Shown one piece after another: positions 23,256 to 34,560 of a DNA stretch of 64,000 bases (positions are counted from its first letter, which is position 1; each line of letters starts with the position of its first letter). The translations under genes and the position numbers were made by a program. The DNA is from Paguma larvata. Taxonomy: Eukaryota > Chordata > Mammalia > Carnivora > Viverridae. The notes beneath the pieces were generated by a model, which did no database searches, was not told the DNA's origin, and saw only the letters and a list, made by a program, of their open reading frames with translations. The stretch lies in the NCBI GenBank assembly GCA_030068075.1, contig CM057839.1, forward strand, positions 19,943,167 through 20,007,166, given 5' to 3'.

Positions 23256-23299
23256 TCCTTATTCTCAATCAATAACTTTGAAAAGGGCTATACAATTTG

Positions 23300-23510
23300 T
23301 TTTTTTTCTGTAAATATCCACATTGAAAATGTTTTATTTTAGCCTTTGTGGGCCATACAATCTATCACACTTGCTCAGATCTGCCTTTGTAGCGTAAGAG
23401 AAGTCTAGACAATATGTAAACAAATTAACATGGTGTGTTCCAATAAAACTTTATTTATAAAAAAGGGTGACAAGCTGGATTTGTCCCAAGGCTTAGTTTA
23501 TTGACCCCTG
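23300..23510. mobile_element. hAT-like non-autonomous DNA transposon (Charlie/MER group)
   Basis: Matches a common mammalian DNA-transposon relic: 'tttttctgtaaatatccaca', 'ttttagcctttgtgggcc', 'gacaatatgtaaacaaat', 'gttccaataaaactttattt', ending 'ttgacccctg', where the inverted terminal end is expected. The left end lacks its matching terminus and seems eroded. No transposase is encoded; these were moved in trans. The exact family name is not assigned. Confidence 0.65.
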
Positions 23511-24150
23511 TGCAAAGCAGTAAATTTATTCAACTTTCCATGCATTCTCATTCCCTCCAATCTCCTCACATTTTTAAATAATTCTATCAGAGCTATGTTG
23601 TCAGAATATAAATCAATTACATATGCATCAATCAACATTAAGTCCATGTTTTGTCTGGATTAAAAAAAAATATATTGATATAGTACCCCTCTAGCCTTTT
23701 GAGAAGGGTTCTCCAATCATATTTTGGTTCTTGGAATTTCTACATGATCATAAAAGTTGTTCCATGACCTTTATATTTGAAATTCTATATGATTAAACAT
23801 AGTATCCCTGGTTCATATTTTCTTTCACATTTATTTACTGCTTTTGTGTTTGTTTATTTGTTTTTGTTATTTTTTGTTGTTGTTTTGCATTTAGTGTCAA
23901 TTTCCACAGTTAAACAATGTGCCTTTTAAAAGCTGACCTATGTTTACTTTACTTTAATTTTTTTATTATGATTTTTAGTACTTTTCTTACATTGTTTTGC
24001 CTTCTTTGTGAATTGCCACTATCTGGACAATAAGTCTTCTTTGCTTGTCTTCTATACTTAAAATTTTCTTTCAAAAGTTTTTGTGTCTCTTCAAAATTTT
24101 GTTGCAATTATTATTTTTTTTTCTTTAGATCATGTTTCTCTTCAAATATT
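23511..24150. other. AT/T-rich sequence, nothing recognised
   Basis: Contains T-rich runs (ttgttattttttgttgttg, about 23865-23885). No gene visible. Confidence 0.5.
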
Positions 24151-24151
24151 T

Positions 24152-24537
24152 CATTAGTCCACTCAAACTATCATAACAAAATACCATAGACTGGGTGGCT
24201 TGAATAACAGAAGTTCGTCACAGTTCTGGCAGCGGAAGTCCAAGATGAAGGTGCTGGCACAGTTCTCCTGATGCCTCTCCTTGGTTTGCAGGTGATGACC
24301 TTCTCACTGTGTCCTCACATGGTCTCTGCTCTGTGTACATACATTGCTGGTGGCCCTACCTTTTCTTATGAGCACATTGATCTTACTGGGTTAGGGTCCC
24401 ACACTTAGATGTCATTTAACCATATTTACCTCCTTAAATGCTCCATCTCTAAATATAGTCACACTGGGGTTAGGGCTTCAGCATATGAATTGGTTGTGTG
24501 TTGGGGAGGGGGGATTGTACAATTCAGTCCATAACAA
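24152..24537 (-). mobile_element. MaLR (MLT1/MST-type) LTR, solo
   Basis: Reverse-strand LTR with family landmarks in order: 'aacaaaataccatagactgg', 'cacagttctggcagcggaag', 'caggtgatgaccttctcact', 'gtgtcctcacatgg', 'cttatgagcacattgatctt', 'tagggcttcagcatatgaat', ending 'attcagtccataacaac'. No interior adjoins it. Confidence 0.85.
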
Positions 24538-25574
24538 CTGCTCTTTAAATGTCTGTTTATTCTTGTGTTACTTCCAGTTTGGTCTAGATTTGTGAAATCT
24601 TTTCCTGGTATTACAAGTTTTTCTTGAGCAAACAAGCTACATTTTTCTTCTTCCTGGTGACTAGGTATCTTATTTTTAAACATTACTAATTCTCACTTAC
24701 ATGTTTTTCATGTTCATATCATTTTTCTTATATCAATTTTTTAGTTTGCTTCTATATTTTGCCTTGTACTTCTGATGTGTGTTCATTTGTCTCAAGGATG
24801 CTACTCACTTTGTTTTTGCTCTTTTTCTCTTGAAATATCATTGAGTGAAGTTCAAAATTTGGTCTCTTCTATTCCTCATGTTTAAGAGAATTGAACTTTT
24901 CCTGTACTTTTGGAAGAAATTTTCTGTTGGGGCAAACATACAGCAGTTACGGTAACTTCATGCTTTGATTCTATAGTGCCACTTTTATTCATGTTCCCAA
25001 AAAGAAATTAAAATATCTTCTTGTCATATATTTTATAATATTTGACTCCGCTGTTCCTCCTCCCATCAGATATCCTATCAGATATCTCTCTCTCTTTTAC
25101 CCTCAGATTGTCTGCCTTGATCTGCTTCCGTCCTATTATTCCCCAAGGTTTCTCCTGATAATGAGACTTAGTTCTTTTTCCTTTTCCTTTTTTTTTTTTT
25201 TTTTTACATATTTCTGAAAGGTCTGTGGATCCAGACAAAGTCCTAGATCCTCTGAAAGCATTGTAGTCCTCTTGAAATCACCTTCCCCAGTTTATCTGCT
25301 GTTCGCAGAACGGCACTTGAGGCCTCCAATCTATGTGACAGTCCTCCTTTCAACGCGTAAACTAGTTGGTCATTGTTAGGTTATCTGGCTCCTAGAACCA
25401 ACAGAAGCTCCTTGTCTCTTCTCTTCTGGCTACTGGTCCTTGGACTTTTATCCCTGCAGCTCTCCTGCCACTGGAGGTATGGCCCGACTGGAATTAATTA
25501 TGGGTTTGTGGTATTCTGTTACCTAATTTTGTTGAAGTTTTTCTTTTTTCCATCTTTGTTTCTCCTTTATCCCT
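24538..25574. other. T-rich sequence with a poly(T) run
   Basis: No gene recognised. A T run of about 18 lies at 25188-25205. The + strand frame at 25373-25576 is hydrophobic by composition (T-rich DNA) and lacks a domain. Part of this stretch could belong with the LTR that follows. Confidence 0.5.
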
Positions 25575-26160
25575 GAGGGGATTGGGGCAGGTTGAAAAAG
25601 TCCTGCAATGCCGCCTCCTTGCCGATAGCTGTCATGCATTGCTGTATGACTGCTCAGGATAGCATTAACGTTCCTCAAAGACTAAACTTTACATGGGCTT
25701 CTTCCTGACTCCAGGTACCTGACACCTCTTTTTTTAGAGCATCTGCTTTAGAAAACGTGCAATTATAAACTCTTTCTCTGTTCCTTTGAGATATAAATCT
25801 TCTCCCAGCCTCTTGCCAGTTTTACAAACCAGGATTGTCTTTCTCAAGGAACAAGGAGCCATCCCTTCGAAATGTAATCCTCAAGGAAGAGAGGGGACCT
25901 GTCTCCCAGTCTCTACGGAGGGTGGGAGCCTAAATTTGATAAGTGCCAGTGAGCAAACACAACCACATTGATCAATCCTAATGTCCTCCAGTATTTTTCC
26001 ACCTCCCGTTAGCACATAAAAACTCTCTCATCTTTTACTTCAGTGGAGTTGAGGTCAATGTCTTTCTCTTATTTAAACAGTCTTGACTCATTACAATAGT
26101 CTTGAATAAAGTTTTCCATGCCTATTTAACTTGGTTCATGAAATTTTCCCCTTGACACCG
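25575..26160 (+). mobile_element. Probable ERV1-like LTR, carnivore type
   Basis: LTR-like organisation: a start near tgaggggattgggg, a region with 'ggaagagaggggacctgtct' and 'tgagcaaacacaaccacatt', a TATA-like cacataaaaactctctc (about 26013), then 'cagtggagttgaggtc', an AATAAA signal (26104-26109) and an end near 'ttttccccttgaca'. Order and spacing fit a retroviral U3-R-U5. I see no polypurine tract before it or primer site after it, so it is likely solo or isolated. The family name is not assigned. Confidence 0.6.
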
Positions 26161-27055
26161 TTGAACTGTAATTGACTCAACAACTATTGTATTATTAGAC
26201 AAGAGGTCATAGTTTAGGGTCGTTTGTTTTGTTTTTATTTTGTTTTGTCTTGATTTCCTATATAATATAAAGCATATTTGAAAATATATTCTTAAAAGAA
26301 ATTGGATTCTAGGAGATAAAACTGAAAATGCTGATTCAAAAAGGATATGCTTTTAAAAGTGTGCTCAATATTCAAAATTACTGTTTTAAAATTTCATAAA
26401 ATTCTAATATTAATTAACAGCAACAACCAAAACCCACAACCACCTATGTACATGAGAGTACATCAATTCCGAATGCATTTCCAATAAGTTTGCTACGCTT
26501 GTTAAGTCAAGTGGAAAAAAAGTAGCATCATTATTTAATTTGGAGCTCTTTAGTATTTATCTTAATGTAGCCTTTTTGTGGGTGTTGTTCAAAGTAAGAT
26601 GTGTGGCATATCAATTGCTCAGTACCTGCTGTTACTGGTGATTAAGAGACAGACTCTATTCAAAGGAAATTGTCTTGTAATTACTAAAAAAAAGCAACAG
26701 GCAATCAACACAAGTATTGTCTTCTTATATTTTAAAGAGAGAGAAAACTAAATTAAACCAGAGCCTTTCTTTGAACATCACAACTCATTTAACCGGAAAA
26801 CTGTTTTCACAAAATATCTACCACCCATGGTGATGTCTCCCGGTGATGTTAGCTGTCCTCATGTCTACGAGTATCTAACCTGACCTTTTAAGACCTTACC
26901 TCATTTCAAAAAATTGCCAGAAAACGAATATAGGAGATTACAAAGATTTTACTTCTTATCGATTTCTGAATTAATGTTTTTTTAATAGTTAGCATCTTGT
27001 TAGATTTAATCATCTTCAACACTAAGGTTTTAATCTTGGTTTTGTTTCCTTAAAG
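26161..27055. other. AT-rich sequence, nothing recognised
   Basis: Includes a GTTTT-rich stretch at 26222-26252. No gene or named repeat. Confidence 0.55.
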
Positions 27056-27058
27056 CTT

Positions 27059-27071
27059 GTGTGTATGTATG

Positions 27072-27111
<40 letters not shown>
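27059..27111. repeat. (TG)n/(TATG)n/(TA)n microsatellite
   Basis: Starts gtgtgtatgtatgtatgtg and becomes an uninterrupted TA run of about 17 units, directly before a SINE. Confidence 0.95.
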
Positions 27112-27112
<1 letters not shown>

Positions 27113-27130
27113 TGGAGAGAGCGGTAGAGG

Positions 27131-27236
27131 AGTGCCTGGCTGGCTCGGCTGATAGAGCATGTAACTCTTGATCTCAGAGTTTTCAGTTTAAACCCCACAT
27201 TGGGTGTAGAGATTACTTAACAATAAAATCTCAAAA
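27131..27236 (+). mobile_element. Short older can-SINE
   Basis: tRNA-like head (agtgcctggctggctcggct), 'agagcatgtaactcttgatc', 'aaaccccacattgggtgtag', then 'agattacttaacaataaaatc'. It lacks the long CT-rich body of felid-specific SINEs, so it represents an earlier carnivore-wide type. Confidence 0.85.
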
Positions 27237-27492
27237 AGAGAGAGCATAGTAGAAATCACCCTGGGAACCAAATCACAAATCTTCTGAAAATTAATAAAAG
27301 TCATTATGAGAAATATGTGTGTGTAAAATAATATAGGCTATCAGGAAGAAATTTGGGAGCAAAGGAATCAGAGAATTTTTGTTTGTTTCTGACTTTTTTC
27401 TGTTCTTAATGTTTATACTGGGGAGTCCCAAAAGATGAAATAATCTGTTAATCCCTTTATTGTGAGGAAGATGGACAGAAATTGTGGACCTA

Positions 27493-27701
27493 GGAGTGCC
27501 TGGTGACTCAGTTGATTAAGTGTTCTGACTCTTGATTTCAGCCCAGGTCATGATCTCATGGTTCATGGGTTTGAGCCCCACACGGGGCTCTGTGCTGACT
27601 GTGGGGTCTGCTTGGGATTTTTTCCCACACACTCTCTCTCTGCTTCTCCCTTGTTCTTTCTCTCTCAAAATAAATAAATAAACTTTAAAATAAAAAAGAA
27701 A
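27493..27701 (+). mobile_element. can-SINE with 16-17 bp TSD
   Basis: Head aggagtgcctggtgactcag; middle 'gggctctgtgctgactgtgg' differs from the common felid type. TSD agaaattgtggaccta (27477-27492) versus agaaattgtggaaccta (27702-27718), one base inserted. A minus-strand frame over it is a shadow. Confidence 0.94.
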
Positions 27702-27718
27702 AGAAATTGTGGAACCTA

Positions 27719-28349
27719 ACCACGGTAGAAATAAAAGACTATATTTTATATCCAGATGGATGGACAAATTAGTAGGTTCAATGTAAGCGTTCAATAATAG
27801 TTAACCATGTTTTTGTTATTTTAAACCCTGGGTCTATGCATACAGAGAGACAGAGTGCTTTTCCTCAAGGACAGGGGAATGAAGAGAAATACAAGCAAGC
27901 CAATAACTGCAATGCAACATGGGAAATGCCATAATTAAAGAACGTAAGGGGAGACCTTAGTTGAATAGATTAGTGATGAAAGATTCTGCCTATGAGGATC
28001 ATGACAGACATTGCTGTAGAATTCTGCCTTAATCGTAATAATATTTGAAAGAATTAGCATGATCTCACTAGAGTTTACAGCTGATCCTTAAATTTCCACT
28101 GTATTTAAGGATAAAAAAAATTCAATCTGATATTGTGTACTTAGAAATCAAAAAATACATGCAAAACCTTTAAATTAATATTTCCCTTTTTTTAACTCAG
28201 TCGAATGTTTAGGCATCTATCCATGATATATTTCCTATACGTATTTTAAAATTTGGCCTCATTTCATATCTGCCACACAATTTTCAGAATACTATGATCT
28301 AAAAATTTACATATGCATGCTAACAGACTATGGAGGAGAAAAACGTTTT
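27719..28349. other. AT-rich sequence, nothing recognised
   Basis: No supported feature. Confidence 0.55.
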
Positions 28350-28786
28350 CCTTGACTCTCTAGAATCCCTGGCTGGGTTTGAAAATTAAATGGACACAGA
28401 CAGATTAACAGGAGAGAAGCATACAAATCTATTTAAAGTAACTTTTACATGACTCAGAGTCTTCATAAGGAAACCCAAAGAATCAGACATGAGTATTTTG
28501 ATGCTAAGTGTGATGAAGAGTGGACAGTTGTGGAGGAATATGAGAAGCTAAGGATGGGCTAAGTGTAGTAAAGTGGGGGAAACATCAAGGCAGTTAATTG
28601 AGATCCTTTTCAGCGTTCCTCTGTCCCAAGTATAGGGAGGCCACCTTTCACATGAGAGTTTGTGACCTGTTTCAGGGGAAGGGGACTGGGAAAATGTTAC
28701 ACTGACTTTTCTGCTGTTTATTGAAACTCCTTCAGCTTAAAATATTCAATATGCCAAAGTACCATATTTTGTGAGAGTGTGTCTTG

Positions 28787-28787
<1 letters not shown>
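28350..28787. mobile_element. Possible old LTR or dispersed repeat
   Basis: The block 'attaacaggagagaagcata', 'tacatgactcagagtcttc', 'gatgaagagtggacagttg', 'cctctgtcccaagtat', 'attcaatatgccaaagtacc' looks familiar as a dispersed mammalian LTR-like sequence, but I cannot name the family or find ends. It borders a CA microsatellite. Confidence 0.35.

Positions 28788-28831
<44 letters not shown>
28788..28831. repeat. (CA)n microsatellite
   Basis: About 21 perfect ca units, the longest pure CA run in the window and a likely polymorphic marker. Confidence 0.97.
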
Positions 28832-28832
<1 letters not shown>

Positions 28833-31142
28833 TCCTTAATATTTACAGGGATTTTGCTGAGCAATATGCATTTTTTTATTGTTAACTTGACTGCCAGAAA
28901 TTGCTGACAAAACAGAGCAGACTGAAACTTTCTACTATTTGTCTCAAGTAAGTTAAATGTCTATCTTTTTGTGTTTCTTTTGCCAGCTAGGGCATTTTGT
29001 GGACTCTGTTCTAAGGACGGTCATATGCTCATTTTCTCCACTGCAAACAAGGGAGTGAAACTTCATCTTTTCACACAGTAGGGTGAGATTTAGACATTGC
29101 AGCATCAGCGGGCTTTATCAACACCAGATTTCCAAAAGTTAAACATTTACAAAACTGAACATTTATCCACACTAAAATACTACATATTCGGTACTTTCAG
29201 AAGATTGAGAATTTCCAGATAATAAACTTTTTTTGGTAGTGGTTACCTCTCTGATATCAAAAACACATAAAAACACATAAACACAGTATTTCTTTAATAG
29301 TTGAGACAAAAACTTTAGATGGATGGGTTCACAGAATTTGTCTTCATAAGAAAGGTAATCGTTTTCTCTCTTTTTATGACTTGAGGTGCTGTATAATATT
29401 TGGTGGTTTCATAGTAGTTCATTATCATGTCTAGATTTTAATAGTCCTGTATTAAATGTCTCTGCATATCTGGTTACAGAATACTGTTGGTTCTTCCTTA
29501 AGTTAATTTCCTACAACAACCTGTATTTGAAGTCTCCATGCGGACATTCTATTTTTACACAGTTACTTTCATTATTTTTAAAGTAAGCATCTGGAGACAA
29601 TATGTGGTTGAAACAGTCTTTCATGAATACAACGCCTAAAGTCCGATGTGGACTACTGTGAGTATATTTCTGGGTTTAGTAATATTTTTCTATATCAGTA
29701 GTGCTTCAACATATTCAAGATATAAGATGTCCACATACTGAATTTCAGAAGATATTGATGTATTTTAGAATATAGACTATAACTTCCTGGGCAAATTATC
29801 TTTCAACTGGTTAAAAATAACTGAATAAACTTGGTGAAAATGTTCCTGTACACTTGCGTCATCATCTTCATTTATTTGATTTCAGGTAGTAATTTATTGA
29901 GCTCATATTTTATAACAGATGATGTGCTTATGCATATTATCACATGGAATCCACAATATTTTAAAAACTTTTAAAATGTATTTGGAAAAAAGATTAATTT
30001 TCCTATCAATGTCCCGAAACTACAAGGTGAAAAATTCAAATATGAAATTTTGCAGAGTTAACCAGGTTTTCTTAAGAGGTACTCTACGTGATCACTTCCT
30101 TTGCTTAAAATTATGTTTGTACTAAGCGATAACAATTGCAATAACAAGTAATTTAATTATTATTAATTAATTATTATTATTTTTGGCAAATGCTAACTAA
30201 TAACTTTTCTTTTTTCATAGTAACTATATCCATCTAAAATTAATCAAATTCACATATACAATTCTTTAAATCTGAAACAATACCTAGATAAAATCCAGTT
30301 GGTGTTTGGTCTATGTCATTAATGCTAATTAAAAATAAAAGCATTTTTAGTTAAAAATGTCAGGTGAAATAAATGAAACTAAATGAAATTTTATATGTCA
30401 TAGAAAATAACCTGATACATCATGAAAGAAAAAGAAACTACAATTAAGAAAACTAGAAAGCTGTTGTACTATATAGTAAGTGCACGGGTTAACATAACCA
30501 GGTACTTTAGAGCATGGTACTAATTTTGATCCAAAATCATTAGACAACTTTCTATATAGCTTTTCTAGAAAAGTTAGCTAGATTTTGAAGGGGTAGGTTT
30601 ATGATATTTAATAAAGGCATTCAGAAGTATTTTTGAAAAATGTTACATTAGGTCAGATAATCCAAATTTTGAGCTTTCTTAAAAAGGTTTTTGGAAAAAT
30701 GAAAAATGTCAATGCTTATTTAATAAGCGATATTGATAGAAAAAGGCCATAATTCCAAACTCACTGGACTCGTGCTTCATGATATCTCAAACAGAAAAAT
30801 CACCCAAAATGAACATGTACGGTACCCTGTTTATACCGTTTTTACATTTGCTGTTTACTTTAAAGTTACCCATTTGGCTTTTCTTTTGGGTGAGGGTGTT
30901 ACTTTTTTTAACTTCATCTTCATGAATGAAAATTGGTCTTTGATATAAGGATTACATTTACAGATCCGAAAGTCTGATATATTATGGGTTTTTTTCCTAA
31001 TTTGTAGACCAATATACATTATTTAAAACTAAATAAGGCAAAAGTTAGAAGTAATTCATATGATAGCAAAAAGGAACCTTTTCAGCAATATGCGTTCTAT
31101 ATACAAACTAATATCAAAATTTGTTTTGAAAAATTGTTGGTG
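28832..31142. other. AT-rich sequence, nothing recognised
   Basis: About 2.3 kb with no supported gene. Small frames (29386-29586, 29919-30125, 30733-30948) lack domains and have AT-driven composition. Confidence 0.55.
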
Positions 31143-31258
31143 GGACACCTGGTTGGCTCAATCAATAGAGAATGAGACTCTTGATCTCAGGGGGTTGTGA
31201 GTTCAACCCCCACGTTGGGTGTGGAACCTATTTAAACAACCAAAGCAAACCAAGCAAA
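31143..31258 (+). mobile_element. Short older can-SINE
   Basis: Head gggacacctggttggctcaa, then 'gagactcttgatctcaggg', 'gttgtgagttcaaccccca', 'cgttgggtgtggaacc', and a degenerate A-rich tail with caaacc units. Same short type as the copy at 27131. Confidence 0.87.
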
Positions 31259-31764
31259 AAAAATCATTGTAAGAGGCAGGAATCAAACATTTAGCAAAAG
31301 AAGTTAGCTGATTTTAGACATAATTTTAAAAGACAAAAGTTTATATTGCTATAAAACTAAAAGTTCCAAAGCAAACAAATTTTCAGAAAGGTATTCTTAT
31401 ATAGATGAGTTTCATATTCTACCATTTCAGCCATTCATGTGTAAATGATTCTTGTAAAGTGCTTAAAATAATTGAAAGTAGAATAATATTTTGATTATAA
31501 TAAGAATTCTCTATTCAAGTTTTTTTTCCACTTAGAAAACCCCTTCCTTGAGGGGAGTTGAGTAGGAATAGAAAGTAGTTTTCAGTCCAGTTGGGTTGTC
31601 ATGCATTTTAAATGAGCAGAACTGAATTAATGAGGTCATGAGGTCTAAGTGAAATACAAAGCTTTTCTGTGAATTTAAAAGTGGACAGAAAACAGTGGCC
31701 AGAACAGTTTTCGTCTTAACACACATTCTCTGACAAAAGCACATAAAATAGGATCTCAATGATT
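31259..31764. other. AT-rich sequence, nothing recognised
   Basis: No supported feature. Confidence 0.55.
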
Positions 31765-32488
31765 TTTTTTAATAGAACCTATTTTTTAGAGCAGTTTTAC
31801 AGAATTACTGAGTAGAAGGTTGAGGTTTCCCCTGCTCGCTACTCTCCCCGGCACCGGTCTGCCCTACTATCAACATCCTACACCAGAGGGGACATTTGTT
31901 ACAACCTATGAACCTTCACTGACACATCATTATCACCTACAGTACTTAATTTGCACTAGAACTTATTGCTGGTGTTACACATTCTATGATTTTTGACAAA
32001 AATATAACAACGTGTATCTACCATCCTAGCATCATTCAGAATAGTGTCAATGCCTTAAAAATACTCTATTTTCTGCCTGTTTTTCTTTCCCTCCTCCCTA
32101 ACCCCTGTCCACCGATGCTTTTTATACCATCTCCATAGTTTTGCCTTTTCCAGAGGCTCGTATACTGGAATCAGGCAGTATGTAGCGTTTTCAGATGGGC
32201 TTCCATCACTTAGTGATATGCATTTCAAGTCTGTCTATGTATTTTCATGGCTTGTTAGCTCATTTCTTTTAAGCACTAAATATTATTCCATTATCTGGAT
32301 GTACCACAGTTCATTTATCCATTCACCGACTGAAGGACGTGTTGGTTGTTTCCAAGTTTTGACAGTTATAAATAAAGCTGCTATAAACATCTGTGTCAGA
32401 TTTTTATGGGACATAAATTTTCAACTCATTTGGGTAAAAGCAAGGAGCACAATTGCTGGGCCATATGGTAGAGTAGGTTTACTTTTGT

Positions 32489-32519
<31 letters not shown>

Positions 32520-32910
32520 ACTTCCAACTGTCTTCCAAAGTAGCTATGCTATTTTACATTCCCGCCAGCAGTGGGTGAGAGTTCCTGTTGTTCCCCCACT
32601 CTACACAGCATTTGGTTTTGTCAAGGTTTTGGATTTTGGCCATTCTTGGAGGTACGTACTTGTATCTAATTTTTTAAAATTTGTATTTCCCTGATAATAT
32701 AGAATGTAGAGCATATTTTCACATGCTTATTTGCCCTATGTGTATCTTCACTGCTAGGTCATTTCAGGTCTCTTGCTCATGTTTTAGTTGAGCTGCTCAT
32801 TTCTTAATACTGAGTTTTAAGAGTTATTTGTATATTTGGATAGCAGTTCTTTATCAGAAATGACAGTTACAAATAGTTTCTCCCAGTCTATCAGCCTTTC
32901 ATTTTTAACA
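31765..32910 (-). pseudogene. LINE-1 (old L1M-type) 3' end, antisense
   Basis: Reverse-strand L1 of about 1.15 kb. The 3' UTR comes first ('ttagagcagttttacagaat', 'ctatcaacatcctacacc', 'gacacatcattatcaccta'), then ORF2 ('aatattattccattatctgg', 'gtaccacagttcatttatcc', 'ttgctgggccatatggtaga', 'ttacattcccgccagcagtg'). It extends to an A-run near 32911. An (AAAAC)n expansion at 32490-32520 interrupts ORF2. The + strand 90-codon frame (32218-32490) is an antisense shadow. No intact enzyme. Confidence 0.88.
32490..32520. repeat. (AAAAC)n microsatellite inside L1
   Basis: Five or six aaaac units that are absent from the surrounding L1 frame, so they arose by later expansion or a small insertion. 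Confidence 0.9.
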
Positions 32911-33214
32911 GGAAAAAAAAAAAAAAAAAAACAAAAACAAACCTCCATAAACTTAATGTTCTAACTGTGCAGACAACTTATTCTAGCTCTGGGCATTGCA
33001 TATGTTTTATTCCAAGCATCTAACTGCTTAAACTATTCCAAAAACTTATGTGCATTCTGAGAACCCACAATTTTTATTGTACCAATTACTTTATGTTTTA
33101 CAAGCTCTGTTGTTAATTTCCTTTATACAACGGCCTGTGGAAGTTTCAGGGGCTCTGCTAGACTCTGATCTGATCACTGGGTAAGTGGACAGCTTTCTCT
33201 AGAGGGGGACTGGA

Positions 33215-33423
33215 GGGGCGCCTGGGTGGCTCAGGCCGACTTCAGCCCAGGTCATGATCTCACAGTCTGTGAGTTCAAGCCCCGCGTCGGGCTCTGTGCT
33301 GACAGCTCAGAGCCTGGAGCCTGCTTCGGATTCTGTGTCTCCCTCTCTCTCTGCCCCTCCCCCACTCATGCTCTGCCTCTCTCTGTCTCAAAAATAAAAT
33401 AAAACATTAAAAAAAAATAAAAA
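33215..33423 (+). mobile_element. felid SINE (5' part of chimera), 11-bp deletion
   Basis: Near-consensus SINE except that the head reads 'tggctcaggccgacttcag': about 11 bp (tcggttaagcg in the consensus) are missing next to the A box. It ends in 'aaataaaataaaacatt' and an A-rich tail that joins the L1 portion directly. Confidence 0.93.
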
Positions 33424-33637
33424 ATGACACAGAGAGGGAGGGAGATAAAACATAAGAGACTCTCAAAGACTAAGAACAATCTGAGGGTGAGGGAGGTGAG
33501 GGAGGGGGGAGGGGGGTGACGGACATTAAAGAGGGCACGTGTTGGGATGAACACTGAGTGTTATATGTAAACCAATTTGAAAATAAACTATTATAATAAA
33601 ATAAAAAAATAAAAAAGAGAAATAACAAAAAAATAAT
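33424..33637 (+). mobile_element. L1 3' UTR end (3' part of chimera)
   Basis: Matches the end of felid L1: 'gagagggagggagataaaac', 'taagagactctcaaagacta', a G-rich block (33482-33520), 'gagggcacgtgttgggatga', 'acactgagtgttatatg', 'aaccaatttgaaaataaac', then A-rich tail. About 200 bp, strongly 5'-truncated and low in divergence. Confidence 0.88.
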
Positions 33638-33652
33638 TAGAGGGGGACTGGA

Positions 33653-34124
33653 ATTGTCACTGAGTTAAAGGACCTAAGTGACCAGCACTTGAACAGGTTT
33701 AGGTAGATTATGTTAAACCAATTAATCTGCTACATTATATTTCCAAATGTCTACTGATAAAATTTCCAAAATACTATGGGCATGCCAAATAGTAAATGCA
33801 AAAAGACTATCACTCATTTGATGCCGACTCCCAACCCTAGATCAAAAGGCAGATATTTTAGTTGATAAAGTCTTTTTGCCTTATCAAGGGTGACAAATAT
33901 CTTCAGCATAGTGCTCTAGGAAGCTCCCACCGAGAGAGAGGACAGCATGAAAAAATAATATTTGTCATTTTTGCTTGGCCACTAACATTTTCTATGTTTT
34001 CCTTACTTAATATCCTTCACTTTCACCTAACGAAGAGAAAAATAAAAGGGAACAGTTACTCCTTTAAAAATTTGAATTTCTTTTTTTTCATTTTAATAAC
34101 AGAAAAAAATTAGCACCCATATAG
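33653..34124. other. AT-rich sequence, nothing recognised
   Basis: Includes an 83-codon + strand frame (33862-34113) without a recognisable domain. Confidence 0.5.
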
Positions 34125-34560
34125 CACTTATTCATTCATGATTAAAACATTAAGCCCTTATACTATGTCACTGGCACTTCTCTAAACACCGAGTTCAGAC
34201 AGTCAACAAATACGGAACATTCACTACTTTCATACAGTTTATGTTCAGCCTGGGGAAATCCTGAATAGATGAGTAAATAGAATATTAAGATATTAAAGAG
34301 AAGTAAATTCTAAAATCAAAAGAAATCTTGAAAGGAGGGTGGGAAATGTGTGTGGAGTGGAGTGAAATCTTTGACCAAAACAGAAACACCGAGTAAATAA
34401 CTTTGGAGTAAAGACCTGCAGGGTGTACATTTGTTAGCAGCAGAAGGAAAAGCAAGTGTCAGCCCTGCTGTGCGTGGCCTGGGATATTCAAAGTACAGTA
34501 AGGGAGCCGTGTGGTTGGAGAATCGTAAGAAAGGGAACAGTCCGAGATAGTAGGAGACAC
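34125..34560 (+). mobile_element. Ancient pan-mammalian interspersed repeat, family unassigned
   Basis: Faint but ordered resemblance to a widespread old mammalian repeat: 'cttattcattcatgatta', 'actatgtcactggcacttct', 'agtttatgttcagcctggg', 'ggagtaaagacctgcagggtg', 'gcagaaggaaaagcaagtg'. It may be LINE-derived (L2-like), but I cannot fix the family. The + frame at 34456-34782 starts within it and has no domain. Confidence 0.4.

Larger units (their letters stand above)
33200..33652 (+). mobile_element. Chimeric SINE-L1 retroposon with one shared TSD
   Basis: The perfect 15-bp TSD tagagggggactgga (33200-33214 and 33638-33652) encloses two different retroposons as one unit: a SINE (33215 to about 33423) followed by an L1 3' UTR end (about 33424-33637). 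No TSD is seen between them. A single insertion of a SINE/L1 hybrid cDNA explains this directly. Alternative: a SINE landing exactly at the start of a truncated L1, which would need a second, missing duplication. Confidence 0.8.
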
